Part shown: piece after piece, positions 25,134-32,920 of the stretch | How the letters are laid out: each line of letters starts with the position of its first letter | Position numbering within the stretch: the first letter of the stretch is position 1 | Assembly: GCA_035281585.1 (NCBI GenBank) | Contig: DATEDP010000061.1 | Location: 1-42,547, forward strand | Length of the DNA: 42,547 nucleotides | Direction of reading: 5' to 3' | Source of the DNA: a bacterium | Lineage (GTDB): Bacteria > UBA10199 > DSSB01 | Notes under the pieces: model-generated | Told to the model about the DNA's origin: nothing | The model's input: the letters and a program-made list of their open reading frames with translations, nothing else | The model's database searches: none | Translations under genes and position numbers: made by a program

Positions 25134-25246
25134 CCCCCCTTTGAAAAAGGGGGGTTGGGGGGATTTAAAGCGATGGCGACAAGCCAATCGGTTGCCTCGC
25201 CAAGTCCGTCAAATCCCCCCTTTTCCCCCCTTTTTCAAAGGGGGGA
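25134..25246. repeat. Repeat family A, MITE-like element between uppS and cdsA
   Basis: Terminal inverted repeats (AACCCCCCTTTGAAAAAGG... / ...TTTTTCAAAGGGGGG) flank a core that, read on the minus strand, starts GACGGACTTGGCGAGGCAAC and matches the element at 23040-23153 in reverse orientation. The right end stops 4 bp short of the uppS TAA. Confidence 0.88.
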
Positions 25247-25249
25247 TTC

Positions 25250-25990
25250 TTATGATATCGCCCGAATCTGCTCGGTCGTCCGGCCGAAGCGCCGCTCCCG
25301 GCGCTGGTACTCGGAGATCGCCTTTTGCAGCTCCGAGCGGTTGAAGTCCGGCCAAAGGGTGTCGGTGAAATAAAGCTCGGTGTAAGCCATCTGCCAAAGC
25401 AGGAAATTGCTGATCCGGTGCTCGCCGCTGGTGCGGATGAGCAAGTCGGGATCGGGCAGTCCCTCGGTGTAAAGCTGGCGGGCCAGGTCCTCCTCGCCGA
25501 TGACCTTGGAGGCATTGCCCTCGGCCAGGGCTTGGCGGATCAGCTGGTTGACCACCTCGGTCAACTCGCTTCGCGAGCTATAGCTCAGCGCCAGGATCAA
25601 GGTCATGGCCTCGCAGCCCTTGGTCTTCTCGATCGTCTTGGTCAGCTCCCGGAGCACCGGCTCGGGCAGGCGCTCGATCTGGCCGACCACCCGGAGGCGG
25701 ACGCCGTTCTTGAGCAGCTTGGAGCGCTTCTCCTGGAGGAAGTACTTGAGCAATTCCATCAGGCCCAGGACTTCATCGGAGGGCCGGTTCCAATTCTCTT
25801 GGCTGAAGGCGTAAAGGGTGAGGTACTGGATGCCGGTCTCCCGGCAGGTCTCGACGATCTCTTCGACCACCTGGCTGCCGCGACGGTGGCCTTCGATCCG
25901 CGGCAAATGCCGCTGCCGGGCCCAGCGCCCGTTGCCATCCATGATGATGGCGATGTGCCGCGGCAATTTTTTACTTTCGGGAACGGCCAT
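25250..25990 (-). CDS. uppS: Undecaprenyl diphosphate synthase (cis-prenyltransferase)
   Basis: 246 residues. Signature IAIIMDGNGRWARQRHLPRI with catalytic Asp18, then GHRRGSQVVEEIVE, LTLYAFSQENWNRP, and the C-terminal LIRTSGEHRISNFLLWQMAY with ELYFTDTLWPDF. It condenses isopentenyl diphosphate onto farnesyl diphosphate to make the C55 carrier lipid for peptidoglycan and O-antigen. It starts 6 bp after frr. Confidence 0.96.
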   Translation of the reverse strand: MAVPESKKLPRHIAIIMDGNGRWARQRHLPRIEGHRRGSQVVEEIVETCRETGIQYLTLYAFSQENWNRPSDEVLGLMELLKYFLQEKRSKLLKNGVRLRVVGQIERLPEPVLRELTKTIEKTKGCEAMTLILALSYSSRSELTEVVNQLIRQALAEGNASKVIGEEDLARQLYTEGLPDPDLLIRTSGEHRISNFLLWQMAYTELYFTDTLWPDFNRSELQKAISEYQRRERRFGRTTEQIRAIS

Positions 25991-25996
25991 GCCGGT

Positions 25997-26554
25997 TCAG
26001 ACTTCCATCACTTCTTTTTCTTTGTGTTCGAGCGATTCATCGACCTTCTTCACGTAGGAGTCGGTCAGCTTCTGGACCTCGGCTTCCAATTTCTTGGCCT
26101 CGTCCTCGGCGATCTTTTTGTCCTTCTCCATCGCCTTGATCTCGTCGATGGCTTCGCGGCGGACGTGACGGACGGCGACCTTGGACTCCTCGCCGAACTT
26201 GCGGGTGAGCTTGACCATCTCCTTGCGCCGCTCCTCGTTGAGGGCCGGAATCGGAATCCGGATCAGCTTGCCGTCGTTGGCCGGGGTGAGACCCAAGTCC
26301 GACTTGATGATCGCCTTTTCGATCAGCGGAATGACGCTGGCGTCCCACGGGCTCACCGTGATCATGCGCGGCTCGGGCACGCCCAGGGTCGCGACTTGGT
26401 TGAGCGGGGTCGGCGTTCCGTAGTAGTCGATGCGGATGTCGTCGAGCATCGAAGCCGAGGCCCGGCCGGTGCGAACCTTGCCGAGCTCGCCCCGCAGCGA
26501 GGCGAGGCATTTTTCCATCTTGTCCTTGGACTTGTTCAACACGGGATGGGACAT
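25997..26554 (-). CDS. frr: Ribosome recycling factor
   Basis: 185 residues, the exact family length. LGKVRTGRASASMLDDIRID, YYGTPTPLNQVATLGVPEPR and IRIPIPALNEERRKEMVKLT are conserved across RRFs; the C-terminal long helix (KKLEAEVQKLTDSYVKKVDE) completes the three-helix bundle. It splits post-termination ribosomes with EF-G. It sits 21 bp downstream of pyrH with an AGAGGAGA ribosome binding site. Confidence 0.97.
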   Translation of the reverse strand: MSHPVLNKSKDKMEKCLASLRGELGKVRTGRASASMLDDIRIDYYGTPTPLNQVATLGVPEPRMITVSPWDASVIPLIEKAIIKSDLGLTPANDGKLIRIPIPALNEERRKEMVKLTRKFGEESKVAVRHVRREAIDEIKAMEKDKKIAEDEAKKLEAEVQKLTDSYVKKVDESLEHKEKEVMEV

Positions 26555-26575
26555 TGAAGAATCTCCTCTGGTTGA

Positions 26576-27292
26576 TCAATTCACGGTGGTGCCGATATCC
26601 TCGCCGCAGATCACCTTGCGGATATTGCCCTTCTTGAAGAGGTCGAAGACCACGATCGGCATCTTATGGTCCATGCACAGCGAGATCGCGGTCGAATCCA
26701 TGACCTTGAGATTGCGGTTCAAGACATCGAGGTAGGTCAAGGAGTGGAAGCGCTTGGCCTGGGAGTTGAGCTTGGGGTCGCTGTCGTAGACCCCGTCGAC
26801 CTTGGTTCCCTTGAGGATGACATCGGCCCCGATCTCGACCGAGCGCAGCGCGGCGGCGGTATCGGTGGTGAAGAAAGGATTGCCGGTGCCGGCGGCGAAG
26901 ATCACCACCCGCCCCTTCTCGAGGTGGCGGACGGCCCGGCGCCGGATATAGGGTTCGACGAGCTGGTGAATTTCGATGGCCGACAGCACCCGGGTGTAAA
27001 CGCCGGCCTTTTCCAGGAAGTTTTGGAGAGCCATGGCGTTCATCACCGTCGCCAGCATGCCCATGTAGTCGCCGGTGGCCCGGTCGATGCCTTCCTTCTC
27101 GCCGCCCATGCCGCGGAAGATATTGCCGCCGCCGATGACGATGGCGATCTCGATGCCCAGGGAAGTCAATTCGCGGAGCTCTTCGGCGATGTTGCCGACC
27201 ACTTCGGCGTTGATGCCGTAGCCCTCGCGTCCCATCAGGGATTCGCCGCTGAGCTTGAGGAGGATCCGCTTATACTTGGCGACGCTTGCCAT
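26576..27292 (-). CDS. pyrH: UMP kinase
   Basis: 238 residues from ATG 27292, chosen for GGAGAAGG immediately upstream and the normal family length; an ATG at 27307 (ATGA overlap with the tsf stop) is a possible alternative adding five residues. Amino-acid-kinase fold: [62 protein letters not shown]. It phosphorylates UMP to UDP. The order rpsB-tsf-pyrH-frr is very widely conserved. Confidence 0.96.
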   Translation of the reverse strand: MASVAKYKRILLKLSGESLMGREGYGINAEVVGNIAEELRELTSLGIEIAIVIGGGNIFRGMGGEKEGIDRATGDYMGMLATVMNAMALQNFLEKAGVYTRVLSAIEIHQLVEPYIRRRAVRHLEKGRVVIFAAGTGNPFFTTDTAAALRSVEIGADVILKGTKVDGVYDSDPKLNSQAKRFHSLTYLDVLNRNLKVMDSTAISLCMDHKMPIVVFDLFKKGNIRKVICGEDIGTTVN

Positions 27293-27303
27293 TGCCTTCT
27301 CCG

Positions 27304-28212
27304 TCATTTTCCGAGCTGCTTGGCCACCTCGGCCGCGAAATCTTCTTCCTTCTTGGCCATGCCCTCTCCGACCTGAAAGCGCAGGAACTCCACGACCTGA
27401 CCCGAAGGGTCGGTCTCTTGCAGGTGCTTGAGGACCGACTTCTTGCCGGTCGGATCCTTCACGAAGATCTGCTCGAGGAGGCATACCTCCGAGGCGAACT
27501 TGCCGAGCTTGCCCTCGACGATCTTCTCGAGCATCTCCTTGGGCTTGCCGCTGTCTTGGAGCTGGGCCAGGTAGATTTCCTTTTCCTTGGCCCGAACGTC
27601 GGCCGGGATCTGCTCGCGGTGCAGGAAGCGCGGCGAAGCCGCGGCGACGTGCATCGCCAGGTCCTTCAAAAGATCGTCGTTCAGCTTGGCGGTGTCGCCT
27701 TTGGCTTTGACCAGGGCGCCGATCTTGCTGCCCATGTGGAGATAGGAGCCGAACTTCTCGCCGGCCTTGGCGTCCAGGACTTGGAAGCGCCGAATCGAGA
27801 GGTTCTCGCCGATCTTGGCGACCAATTCCTTGGTGAGGGTTTCGTAGTCGGCTTTGGCGCCTTCCGGCACCTGCTTGAGCAAGGCCGCCAAATCGGCCGG
27901 CTTGTGCTTCGCGACATGCTGGGCGACGCCGTCGACGAAGTTTTGGAAGTCAGGGGTCTTGGCGACGAAGTCGGTCTCGGAATTGACCTCGACCATCGCG
28001 GCGACGCTGCTCTCGACGTGGATGCCGATCAGGCCCTCGCTGGCCAAACGCCCGGCCTTCTTGCCGGCCGAGGCCATGCCAGCCTTGCGCAACACTTCGA
28101 CGGCCTTCTCCATATCGCCGCCGGCCTCGCTCAAGGCTTTCTTGCAATCCATCATGCCGGCGCCGGTCTTCTCGCGCAGGTCTTGGACCATTTTTGCGGT
28201 AATCTCTGCCAT
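27304..28212 (-). CDS. tsf: Elongation factor Ts
   Basis: 302 residues. The N-terminal UBA-like domain ([20 protein letters not shown]) and the [10 protein letters not shown] nucleotide-exchange motif (family TDFVA) are clear; two EF-Ts core subdomains follow, with [15 protein letters not shown] and [13 protein letters not shown] near the end. It exchanges GDP on EF-Tu. The downstream gene pyrH begins within or just after its stop codon. Confidence 0.97.
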   Translation of the reverse strand: MAEITAKMVQDLREKTGAGMMDCKKALSEAGGDMEKAVEVLRKAGMASAGKKAGRLASEGLIGIHVESSVAAMVEVNSETDFVAKTPDFQNFVDGVAQHVAKHKPADLAALLKQVPEGAKADYETLTKELVAKIGENLSIRRFQVLDAKAGEKFGSYLHMGSKIGALVKAKGDTAKLNDDLLKDLAMHVAAASPRFLHREQIPADVRAKEKEIYLAQLQDSGKPKEMLEKIVEGKLGKFASEVCLLEQIFVKDPTGKKSVLKHLQETDPSGQVVEFLRFQVGEGMAKKEEDFAAEVAKQLGK

Positions 28213-28229
28213 GGAAAACTCCTAATATT

Positions 28230-28277
28230 GGGGCGATTGCCCTGTGCACGAGGGCAGGCGCAAGGCCTGCCCCTCTA
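28230..28277. repeat. Palindromic repeat, family C, degenerate copy in the rpsB-tsf gap
   Basis: GGGC..GCCC, then GAGGGCAGGCGCAAGGCCTG followed by CCCCTCTA: the GCAAGG core and the GCCCCTCTA end match other family C copies (GCCTCTAC at 16732, GCCCCTAC at 8284). It fills almost the entire gap between rpsB and tsf and directly abuts the rpsB stop codon. Confidence 0.6.
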
Positions 28278-29165
28278 TTATTCTTCCGTTTTGGCCGGGG
28301 TTTCGGGCTCGGGCTCGGGCTGGACCTTGGCGCTATAGCTTCCGCTCTCGGCCTCGGCCTCCTCGGCTTGTTCGTCGCGGCGGCCGACGTAGGCCGAGGC
28401 TTTCTCGCCCCGGGCTTCGCGGACCTGCGGCTTTTCGTCCTCGTCGCGATCGCGGTCGCCGGCGCGGCGGGCCTGGGCTTCGCGGAGCTTGAGGCCTTCG
28501 AGGGCCTTGTCGGCCACGGCTTGGACGAAGAGCTTGATCGAGCGCAAGGCATCGTCGTTGCCCGGCACCAAGTGCTCGATCGGATCGGGATCGCAGTTGG
28601 TGTCACCCAGGGCCACGATCGGGATGCCCAGAACGTTGGCCTCGTGGAGCGCGATGTGCTCGAGGTTGGGGTCGATGACCACCATGACGCCGGGAAGTCG
28701 GGTCATGTCTTGGATCCCGCCGAGCGAGCGCTGGTAGCGCTCGATCTCGCGATCGATCATCAGGATCTCTTTTTTGGAGAGGACGGCGAAGGTCCCGTCT
28801 TCCTTTTTCTTCTGCAAATCCTTGAGCCGCTCGATCGAGGACTTGATCGTGCGGAAGTTGGTCAAGGTGCCGCCGAGCCAGCGGTTGTTGACGTAGTACA
28901 TCCCGCAGCGCTTGGCTTCTTCCTCGATCACGTCCTGGGCCTGTTTCTTGGTGCCGACGAAGAGCAGGTCGCTGCCGTTGCCGACGGCCTCGGCGATGAA
29001 GGCCAGGGCTTCGCGGAACAGCTTGACGGTCTTGGAGAGGTCGATGATGTGAACGCCGTTGCGGACCCCGTAGATATAAGGCTTCATCTTGGGGTTCCAA
29101 CGGCGGGTGAGGTGGCCGAAGTGCATCCCTGCTTCGAGCAGGTCTTGCATCGAGAGATTTTCCAT
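28278..29165 (-). CDS. rpsB: 30S ribosomal protein S2 with long acidic C-terminal tail
   Basis: 295 residues, about 50 longer than E. coli S2. The conserved body is complete: MQDLLEAGMHFGHLTRRWNP, GVHIIDLSKTVKLF, NNRWLGGTLTNFRTIKSSI, and PIVALGDTNCDPDPIEHLVP. After about residue 240 it continues as a charged, low-complexity tail (DRDRDEDEKPQVREARGEKA to EPEPETPAKTEE). Such tails occur in several bacterial groups; function here is unknown. First gene of the essential operon. Confidence 0.96.
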   Translation of the reverse strand: MENLSMQDLLEAGMHFGHLTRRWNPKMKPYIYGVRNGVHIIDLSKTVKLFREALAFIAEAVGNGSDLLFVGTKKQAQDVIEEEAKRCGMYYVNNRWLGGTLTNFRTIKSSIERLKDLQKKKEDGTFAVLSKKEILMIDREIERYQRSLGGIQDMTRLPGVMVVIDPNLEHIALHEANVLGIPIVALGDTNCDPDPIEHLVPGNDDALRSIKLFVQAVADKALEGLKLREAQARRAGDRDRDEDEKPQVREARGEKASAYVGRRDEQAEEAEAESGSYSAKVQPEPEPETPAKTEE

Positions 29166-29400
29166 TTTCTTTCCTTTCGGGTTATTTCCTCCACGCCGAC
29201 CTTGGAAGCGATCTTGGATCGCCTCGCCTGCCCTTCCTTCATCCCCCTTGCGGGGGACACCCGAGGCCTGGGCTTTGACGGTCGCCGTGTGCGGGATAAT
29301 TTTCTTTAAACCCCGGAAACCAATCCGGCGTCTGCTTTTAGGGGCCCTCTTCCCTCGGCCGCGTGAGGCCTTGGAATTAAAGGGTTTTTCCCCCTAACAC
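29166..29400. other. Divergent intergenic region between rpsB and the TPR-protein gene
   Basis: No gene found. It should hold the promoter of the rpsB operon on the minus strand; I see no -10/-35 pair I would defend and no recognisable S2 leader fold. A ribosome binding site (GAAAGGAAAG) sits before rpsB. Confidence 0.5.
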
Positions 29401-29405
29401 GGGCA

Positions 29406-29414
29406 TGCTATGAT
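29406..29414 (+). promoter_or_regulatory. Extended -10 promoter element for the TPR-protein gene
   Basis: TGCTATGAT is an extended -10 box (TGn plus TATGAT, 5 of 6), only 15 nt from the ATG at 29430 with AGGAG between. The -35 region (GGGTTT) is poor, as allowed for extended -10 promoters. Confidence 0.45.
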
Positions 29415-29429
29415 GACAACAGGAGTTTT

Positions 29430-30404
29430 ATGAGCGGCCCTTTCGGACTTAAGTTGTCGATACTTCTGGCTTTTCTTCTTTGCACGACCCTCCCGGCCCA
29501 AGCCCAGGATCAGGTCGATGATTTCGCATTCTATAAGAAATACGGGCACACCAGCAAAGTCTGGGATGAGTCGGTCCAGCAGGGCTTCGCGGCTTACGAC
29601 CAGCAAAATTGCGACCAGGCTCTCACCCACCTCAAGCAGGCGGTCGCCGGCCAGTGCCAGGACGCCCTGGTCTATTTCAAGCTCGCGGTCTGCTCCGAAG
29701 TCGCCGGCTCGCCCTACACCGCCCTCCAGTATTACCAATTGGCCGAAGAGAAGCTGAATCAGATGCAGGTCCTGCATCGCTATCAGAAAGACATTTACGA
29801 AGCCTATGGACGAGCCCTCTTCCAGGGGAAAAAATTCGACGAGGCTTTCAATTATTTGACCAAGGCCGCCGCCGTTGGGACGCCGAGCTTCGGGCTGTAC
29901 TATATGGTGGGATTTCTCCACGCCAAGAAGAACGACCCTAAAGCCGCGCTGGAATTTTTCGAAAAGTCCTTGGCACAGGACACGAGCAAAGCGCCACCCC
30001 AGCTCTTGGGCATGATTTACCGCGAGGTGGCCAAATCTTATCTCCAGAACAAAGTCTACGACCGGGCTGAAGAGCTAGTGAACAAGGCCTTGGCTCTCAA
30101 CGCCTCCGATGGCGAAGCTCAGCAAATGAAGAATCAATTGGCGACCTTGCGCCAGCAGCAGTCGATGGTCCAGATGATTCAGAACATCGAAGTGAATCGA
30201 AGCGGCGAAAAGACCGGGGTGGGTCCGGTTTCAAAGCCACCGCCGCCGGCCGCGGCTCAATTGCCTCCGCTGGAAGGCGCCAAGGACCCCACGCCGCCGC
30301 TCGGTGGAACCTCTTCGGCTCCGCCGCCGGCACCACCGCCCGCGGGCGGTGGAACCACCGGCAGCCCCGGCACTCTCCAACCGTTGCCGCCCTTGCCTAA
30401 GTAG
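29430..30404 (+). CDS. Exported TPR-repeat protein with proline-rich tail
   Basis: 324 residues. Signal peptide (LKLSILLAFLLCTTLPAQA, cut near residue 25), then helical tetratricopeptide-like repeats over about 40-230 (SVQQGFAAYDQQNCDQALTH, YEAYGRALFQGKKFDEAFNY, VAKSYLQNKVYDRAEELVNK), and a low-complexity Pro/Gly tail from about 245. Likely a periplasmic or outer-membrane-associated scaffold; partner unknown. Next to the PEGA-domain protein (convergent), also exported and TPR-like. The TAG stop is part of the family C repeat that starts at 30401. Confidence 0.85.
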   Translation: MSGPFGLKLSILLAFLLCTTLPAQAQDQVDDFAFYKKYGHTSKVWDESVQQGFAAYDQQNCDQALTHLKQAVAGQCQDALVYFKLAVCSEVAGSPYTALQYYQLAEEKLNQMQVLHRYQKDIYEAYGRALFQGKKFDEAFNYLTKAAAVGTPSFGLYYMVGFLHAKKNDPKAALEFFEKSLAQDTSKAPPQLLGMIYREVAKSYLQNKVYDRAEELVNKALALNASDGEAQQMKNQLATLRQQQSMVQMIQNIEVNRSGEKTGVGPVSKPPPPAAAQLPPLEGAKDPTPPLGGTSSAPPPAPPPAGGGTTGSPGTLQPLPPLPK

Positions 30405-30475
30405 GGGCACCCCTTGCGGGTGCCCAATCCACCCAAGGCCTCTTGCCACGCGGGCGGGGGCAAGCCCCACCCCTA
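30401..30475. repeat. Palindromic repeat, family C, between convergent exported-protein genes
   Basis: GTAGGGGCACCCCTTGCGGG-TGCCC at the left and GGGCGGGGGCAAGCCCCACC-CCTA at the right, about 26 nt apart. The left arm is identical to that at 16653 over 25 nt; the right arm is diverged. It gives the TAG stop of the TPR gene. Confidence 0.8.
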
Positions 30476-30482
30476 GCGCCCG

Positions 30483-31820
30483 TCACGGCGTCCGGCCCGA
30501 AGGCCCGCTGAGACTGACCGAAGTGCTGCCATCGTCGGCCGAGCCGCCGCCCCCACTCATCAGCAAAACCCCGGCGGTGCCGCCGGCCACCGCCACTCCG
30601 ACCGCCCCCCAAAGCCAGGGGCTCTTATACCAGGCTCGTTTCTTCTTCTTGCCGATCACGATGACGTCGCTGTCGGCATATTTCTTGGGATCCTTGGCCA
30701 AATCGAGCCGCGAGGCTTCGGCGAGCTGCTTGGCGATGACTTGGGAGGCCGGCCGGGTGTCCTTCGGCAGGTCGAGGACCTCGACCGACTGGAGCTTATG
30801 CGAGGCCCGGTAAGGGGTGTCGATCATCCGAGCCGAGATTTTGTGGTTCCACCCCACTTCCTCCAGGCTAACCAGCACGACCTTGTCGACGCCGGCCTGC
30901 TTGCCTAGGGCCGAGCCCAGGCGCACCTGCTCGTTGACGTCCTTGAGATCGCCGACCGCTAAGCCCGATTGGCTCGAAGAAGTCCCGCCCAGCTTCTCCA
31001 AATCGATTTTTTGCCGGAGACCTTGGGCCGGCACCTGCAGCTTCATCGCCACCGGCTTGTAGCCCGGCGCCTTGACTAAGAGAAAATGTTCGCCCTCGGC
31101 GAAACGCTCGAGCTTGGCCGGCGTCACGCCCTTGGCATCGCCGTTCAAAATGACTTCGGCCTTGTCGGGCGAGGAAAGGACCTCCAAGGCCGCCGGCTTG
31201 GATTTCCGCAAAAACTCCTCGCGGGCCTTTTGGAAAGCCGCCACCGATTTGGGCGGATAATCGCGCTCGGTGATCACCCGATCGGGGTCGAGCCGCGCCG
31301 CCTCCCGAAACGCCTCGTGGGCCTTGCGCAGGTCGTTCTTCCCGGCCTCGACGTTGCCGAGCATGAGATAAGCGTCGACCAAAGCAAAGCCTTCGGTCAG
31401 GGAGCCGCTGGACGAGCGATATCCGTCGATGGTGTTTTCGAGGAGGTTCACGGCTTCCTTGAATTGGAAGTTGCGATAGAACTCCTTGGCCTGATCCAAG
31501 TAGCGATTGAGATTTCCCGACCCGCTCCCCTCGGCCGCCAAATTAGGAGCATTCCGAAGCAGGCCGGCGGTGGTCGAGGAATCGACGACGCTCAAGCCCG
31601 CTTGGCGGCCGAGCTCGTCGCGCAGCGTGGCGCTCACCTTTTCGACGGCCTCGGCCTGGGAGCCCGGCCCCAACAAGGGCACGACTAGAATTTTCTTGGA
31701 AGCCGAAGGCAAGGGCGCGGTGGCCGATGCGGCGAAGGATGACAACGGAAACGAAATACCCGAAATTTGGGAAATAAGAAAAGCCGCGAGTAGGCGACGA
31801 GACAAAGCTTGGGCAAGCAT
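30483..31820 (-). CDS. PEGA-domain exported protein with C-terminal membrane segment
   Basis: 445 residues from ATG 31820, chosen for its perfect AGGAGG five bases upstream. A signal peptide covers about 1-31. Residues about 40-90 (KKILVVPLLGPGSQAEAVEK) resemble the alpha/beta entry domain of CsgG/FlgT-like outer-membrane factors. TPR-like helices follow at about 100-200 (AKEFYRNFQFKEAVNLLENT), then a PEGA domain at about 220-275 (LEVLSSPDKAEVILNGDAKG, LVKAPGYKPVAMKLQV), a second alpha/beta region (GVDKVVLVSLEEVGWNHKIS), and a hydrophobic span WLWGAVGVAVAGGTAGVLLM near the end. Probably an envelope protein; the role is unknown. The family is common in Myxococcota-like genomes. Confidence 0.82.
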   Translation of the reverse strand: MLAQALSRRLLAAFLISQISGISFPLSSFAASATAPLPSASKKILVVPLLGPGSQAEAVEKVSATLRDELGRQAGLSVVDSSTTAGLLRNAPNLAAEGSGSGNLNRYLDQAKEFYRNFQFKEAVNLLENTIDGYRSSSGSLTEGFALVDAYLMLGNVEAGKNDLRKAHEAFREAARLDPDRVITERDYPPKSVAAFQKAREEFLRKSKPAALEVLSSPDKAEVILNGDAKGVTPAKLERFAEGEHFLLVKAPGYKPVAMKLQVPAQGLRQKIDLEKLGGTSSSQSGLAVGDLKDVNEQVRLGSALGKQAGVDKVVLVSLEEVGWNHKISARMIDTPYRASHKLQSVEVLDLPKDTRPASQVIAKQLAEASRLDLAKDPKKYADSDVIVIGKKKKRAWYKSPWLWGAVGVAVAGGTAGVLLMSGGGGSADDGSTSVSLSGPSGRTP

Positions 31821-31899
31821 GGAACCTCCTGGCTTCAACCCCGACATCAGGCTTACCCGGATGTGCTTCCGCCGCGAGCCGGAAAAAACACGTGGCCTT

Positions 31900-31928
31900 G
31901 CTGTAATTCAGGCCTTCCGGCCGGTCAA
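31900..31928 (-). promoter_or_regulatory. Weak promoter candidate for the PEGA-protein gene
   Basis: On the minus strand TTGACC (31928-31923, 5 of 6) and TACAGC (31905-31900, 3 of 6) with a 17-nt spacer, in the 155-bp divergent gap to aroE. The weak -10 makes this tentative. Confidence 0.3.
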
Positions 31929-31975
31929 TGCAAAAACCGGTGGCGGCCGCCCAAAAATGCCGTTAGGGAAGCTTC

Positions 31976-32827
31976 ATGCCCCGCCCTCGGATCAAGCAGA
32001 TCGCGGTCATCGGAGATCCGGTCTCCCACTCCCTTTCGCCCGCCATGCAAAACGCGGCGATCGCCCGCCTCGAGCTGCCCTATCGTTACCGGGCGATCCG
32101 GGTGAGGCCGGGCGAGCTTCCGGCCTTCCTCAAGGGCAAGGCGACTCGGCTCGAGGGTTTCAACGTCACGGTGCCCCACAAGGAAGCCATCGTCCCGCTG
32201 CTCGATCGCTTGGCCTATGAGGCCGAGCTGATCGGCGCCGTCAACACGGTGCTGCGCCGCGAGGGCAAATGGCTCGGCTTCAACACCGACGGCGCCGGCT
32301 ACCTGATGAGCCTCCAAGCCGACGCCAAATTCAGCGTTCGAGGCAAGCGGGTGGTCCTGCTCGGAGCCGGCGGCGCCGCCCGAGGCATTGCCGTCGCCCT
32401 GGTGCTGGCCAAGGCCCGCCATGTGGTCGTCGCCAACCGGACCTTGGCCCGGGCCGAAGGCCTGGTCCAAGACCTCGGTTTCCGCCTCGGCAAGGCCAGC
32501 CTTTCGGCTTCGCCGCTCGAGGGCAAAGGCTTCGAAAGGGAGCTGGGGCGTGCGGATCTTCTCGTCAACACCACCCGGGTCGGATTGGGCGGCAGCTCCT
32601 TCGAAAGCTTCCCCTGGAAGAAACTGAAGAAAGGCGCCCTGGTCAGTGACATCGTCTACATTCCCCGCCATACTCCATTCCTGAAGGCCGCCAAGAAAAT
32701 GAAGCATCCGATCCACACCGGCGAAGGCATGCTGGTTTTCCAAGGCGCCTTGGCCCTCGAAATTTGGACCGGCGCCAAGCCCGATCCCAAATTAATGCGG
32801 CGCGCCATCCTAAAAAATTTGCGTTAA
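31976..32827 (+). CDS. aroE: Shikimate dehydrogenase
   Basis: 283 residues. NADPH-dependent reduction of 3-dehydroshikimate in the aromatic amino acid pathway. Substrate site: SHSLSPAMQNAAI, FNVTVPHKEAIVPL with catalytic Lys69, and GFNTDGAGY with Asp105. The nucleotide site is VVLLGAGGAARGIAVALV, with ANRTLARAEGL after it supporting NADP preference. Preceded by AGGGAAGC. It stands alone; no other aro gene lies in the window. Confidence 0.95.
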   Translation: MPRPRIKQIAVIGDPVSHSLSPAMQNAAIARLELPYRYRAIRVRPGELPAFLKGKATRLEGFNVTVPHKEAIVPLLDRLAYEAELIGAVNTVLRREGKWLGFNTDGAGYLMSLQADAKFSVRGKRVVLLGAGGAARGIAVALVLAKARHVVVANRTLARAEGLVQDLGFRLGKASLSASPLEGKGFERELGRADLLVNTTRVGLGGSSFESFPWKKLKKGALVSDIVYIPRHTPFLKAAKKMKHPIHTGEGMLVFQGALALEIWTGAKPDPKLMRRAILKNLR

Positions 32828-32920
32828 CGAAATTTCGGGCTTGGCCCTCGGCCTTCCCGCCTTTACCATTGTTCGAGCACAAGCACTCCTGGGGGCATCC
32901 AAGGTATAGGGGGAATCTTT

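Noticed and set aside
25122-25187. Longer cdsA start
   Set aside because: The extra 22 residues come from the family A repeat; the ATG at 25121 has AGGAG at good spacing.
27308-27484. Longer pyrH start inside tsf
   Set aside because: The extra residues are out-of-frame tsf sequence; the starts at 27307 or 27292 fit UMP kinase length.
29166-29429. Ribosomal S2 leader RNA ahead of rpsB
   Set aside because: I could not draw the expected fold; only short GC hairpins are visible.
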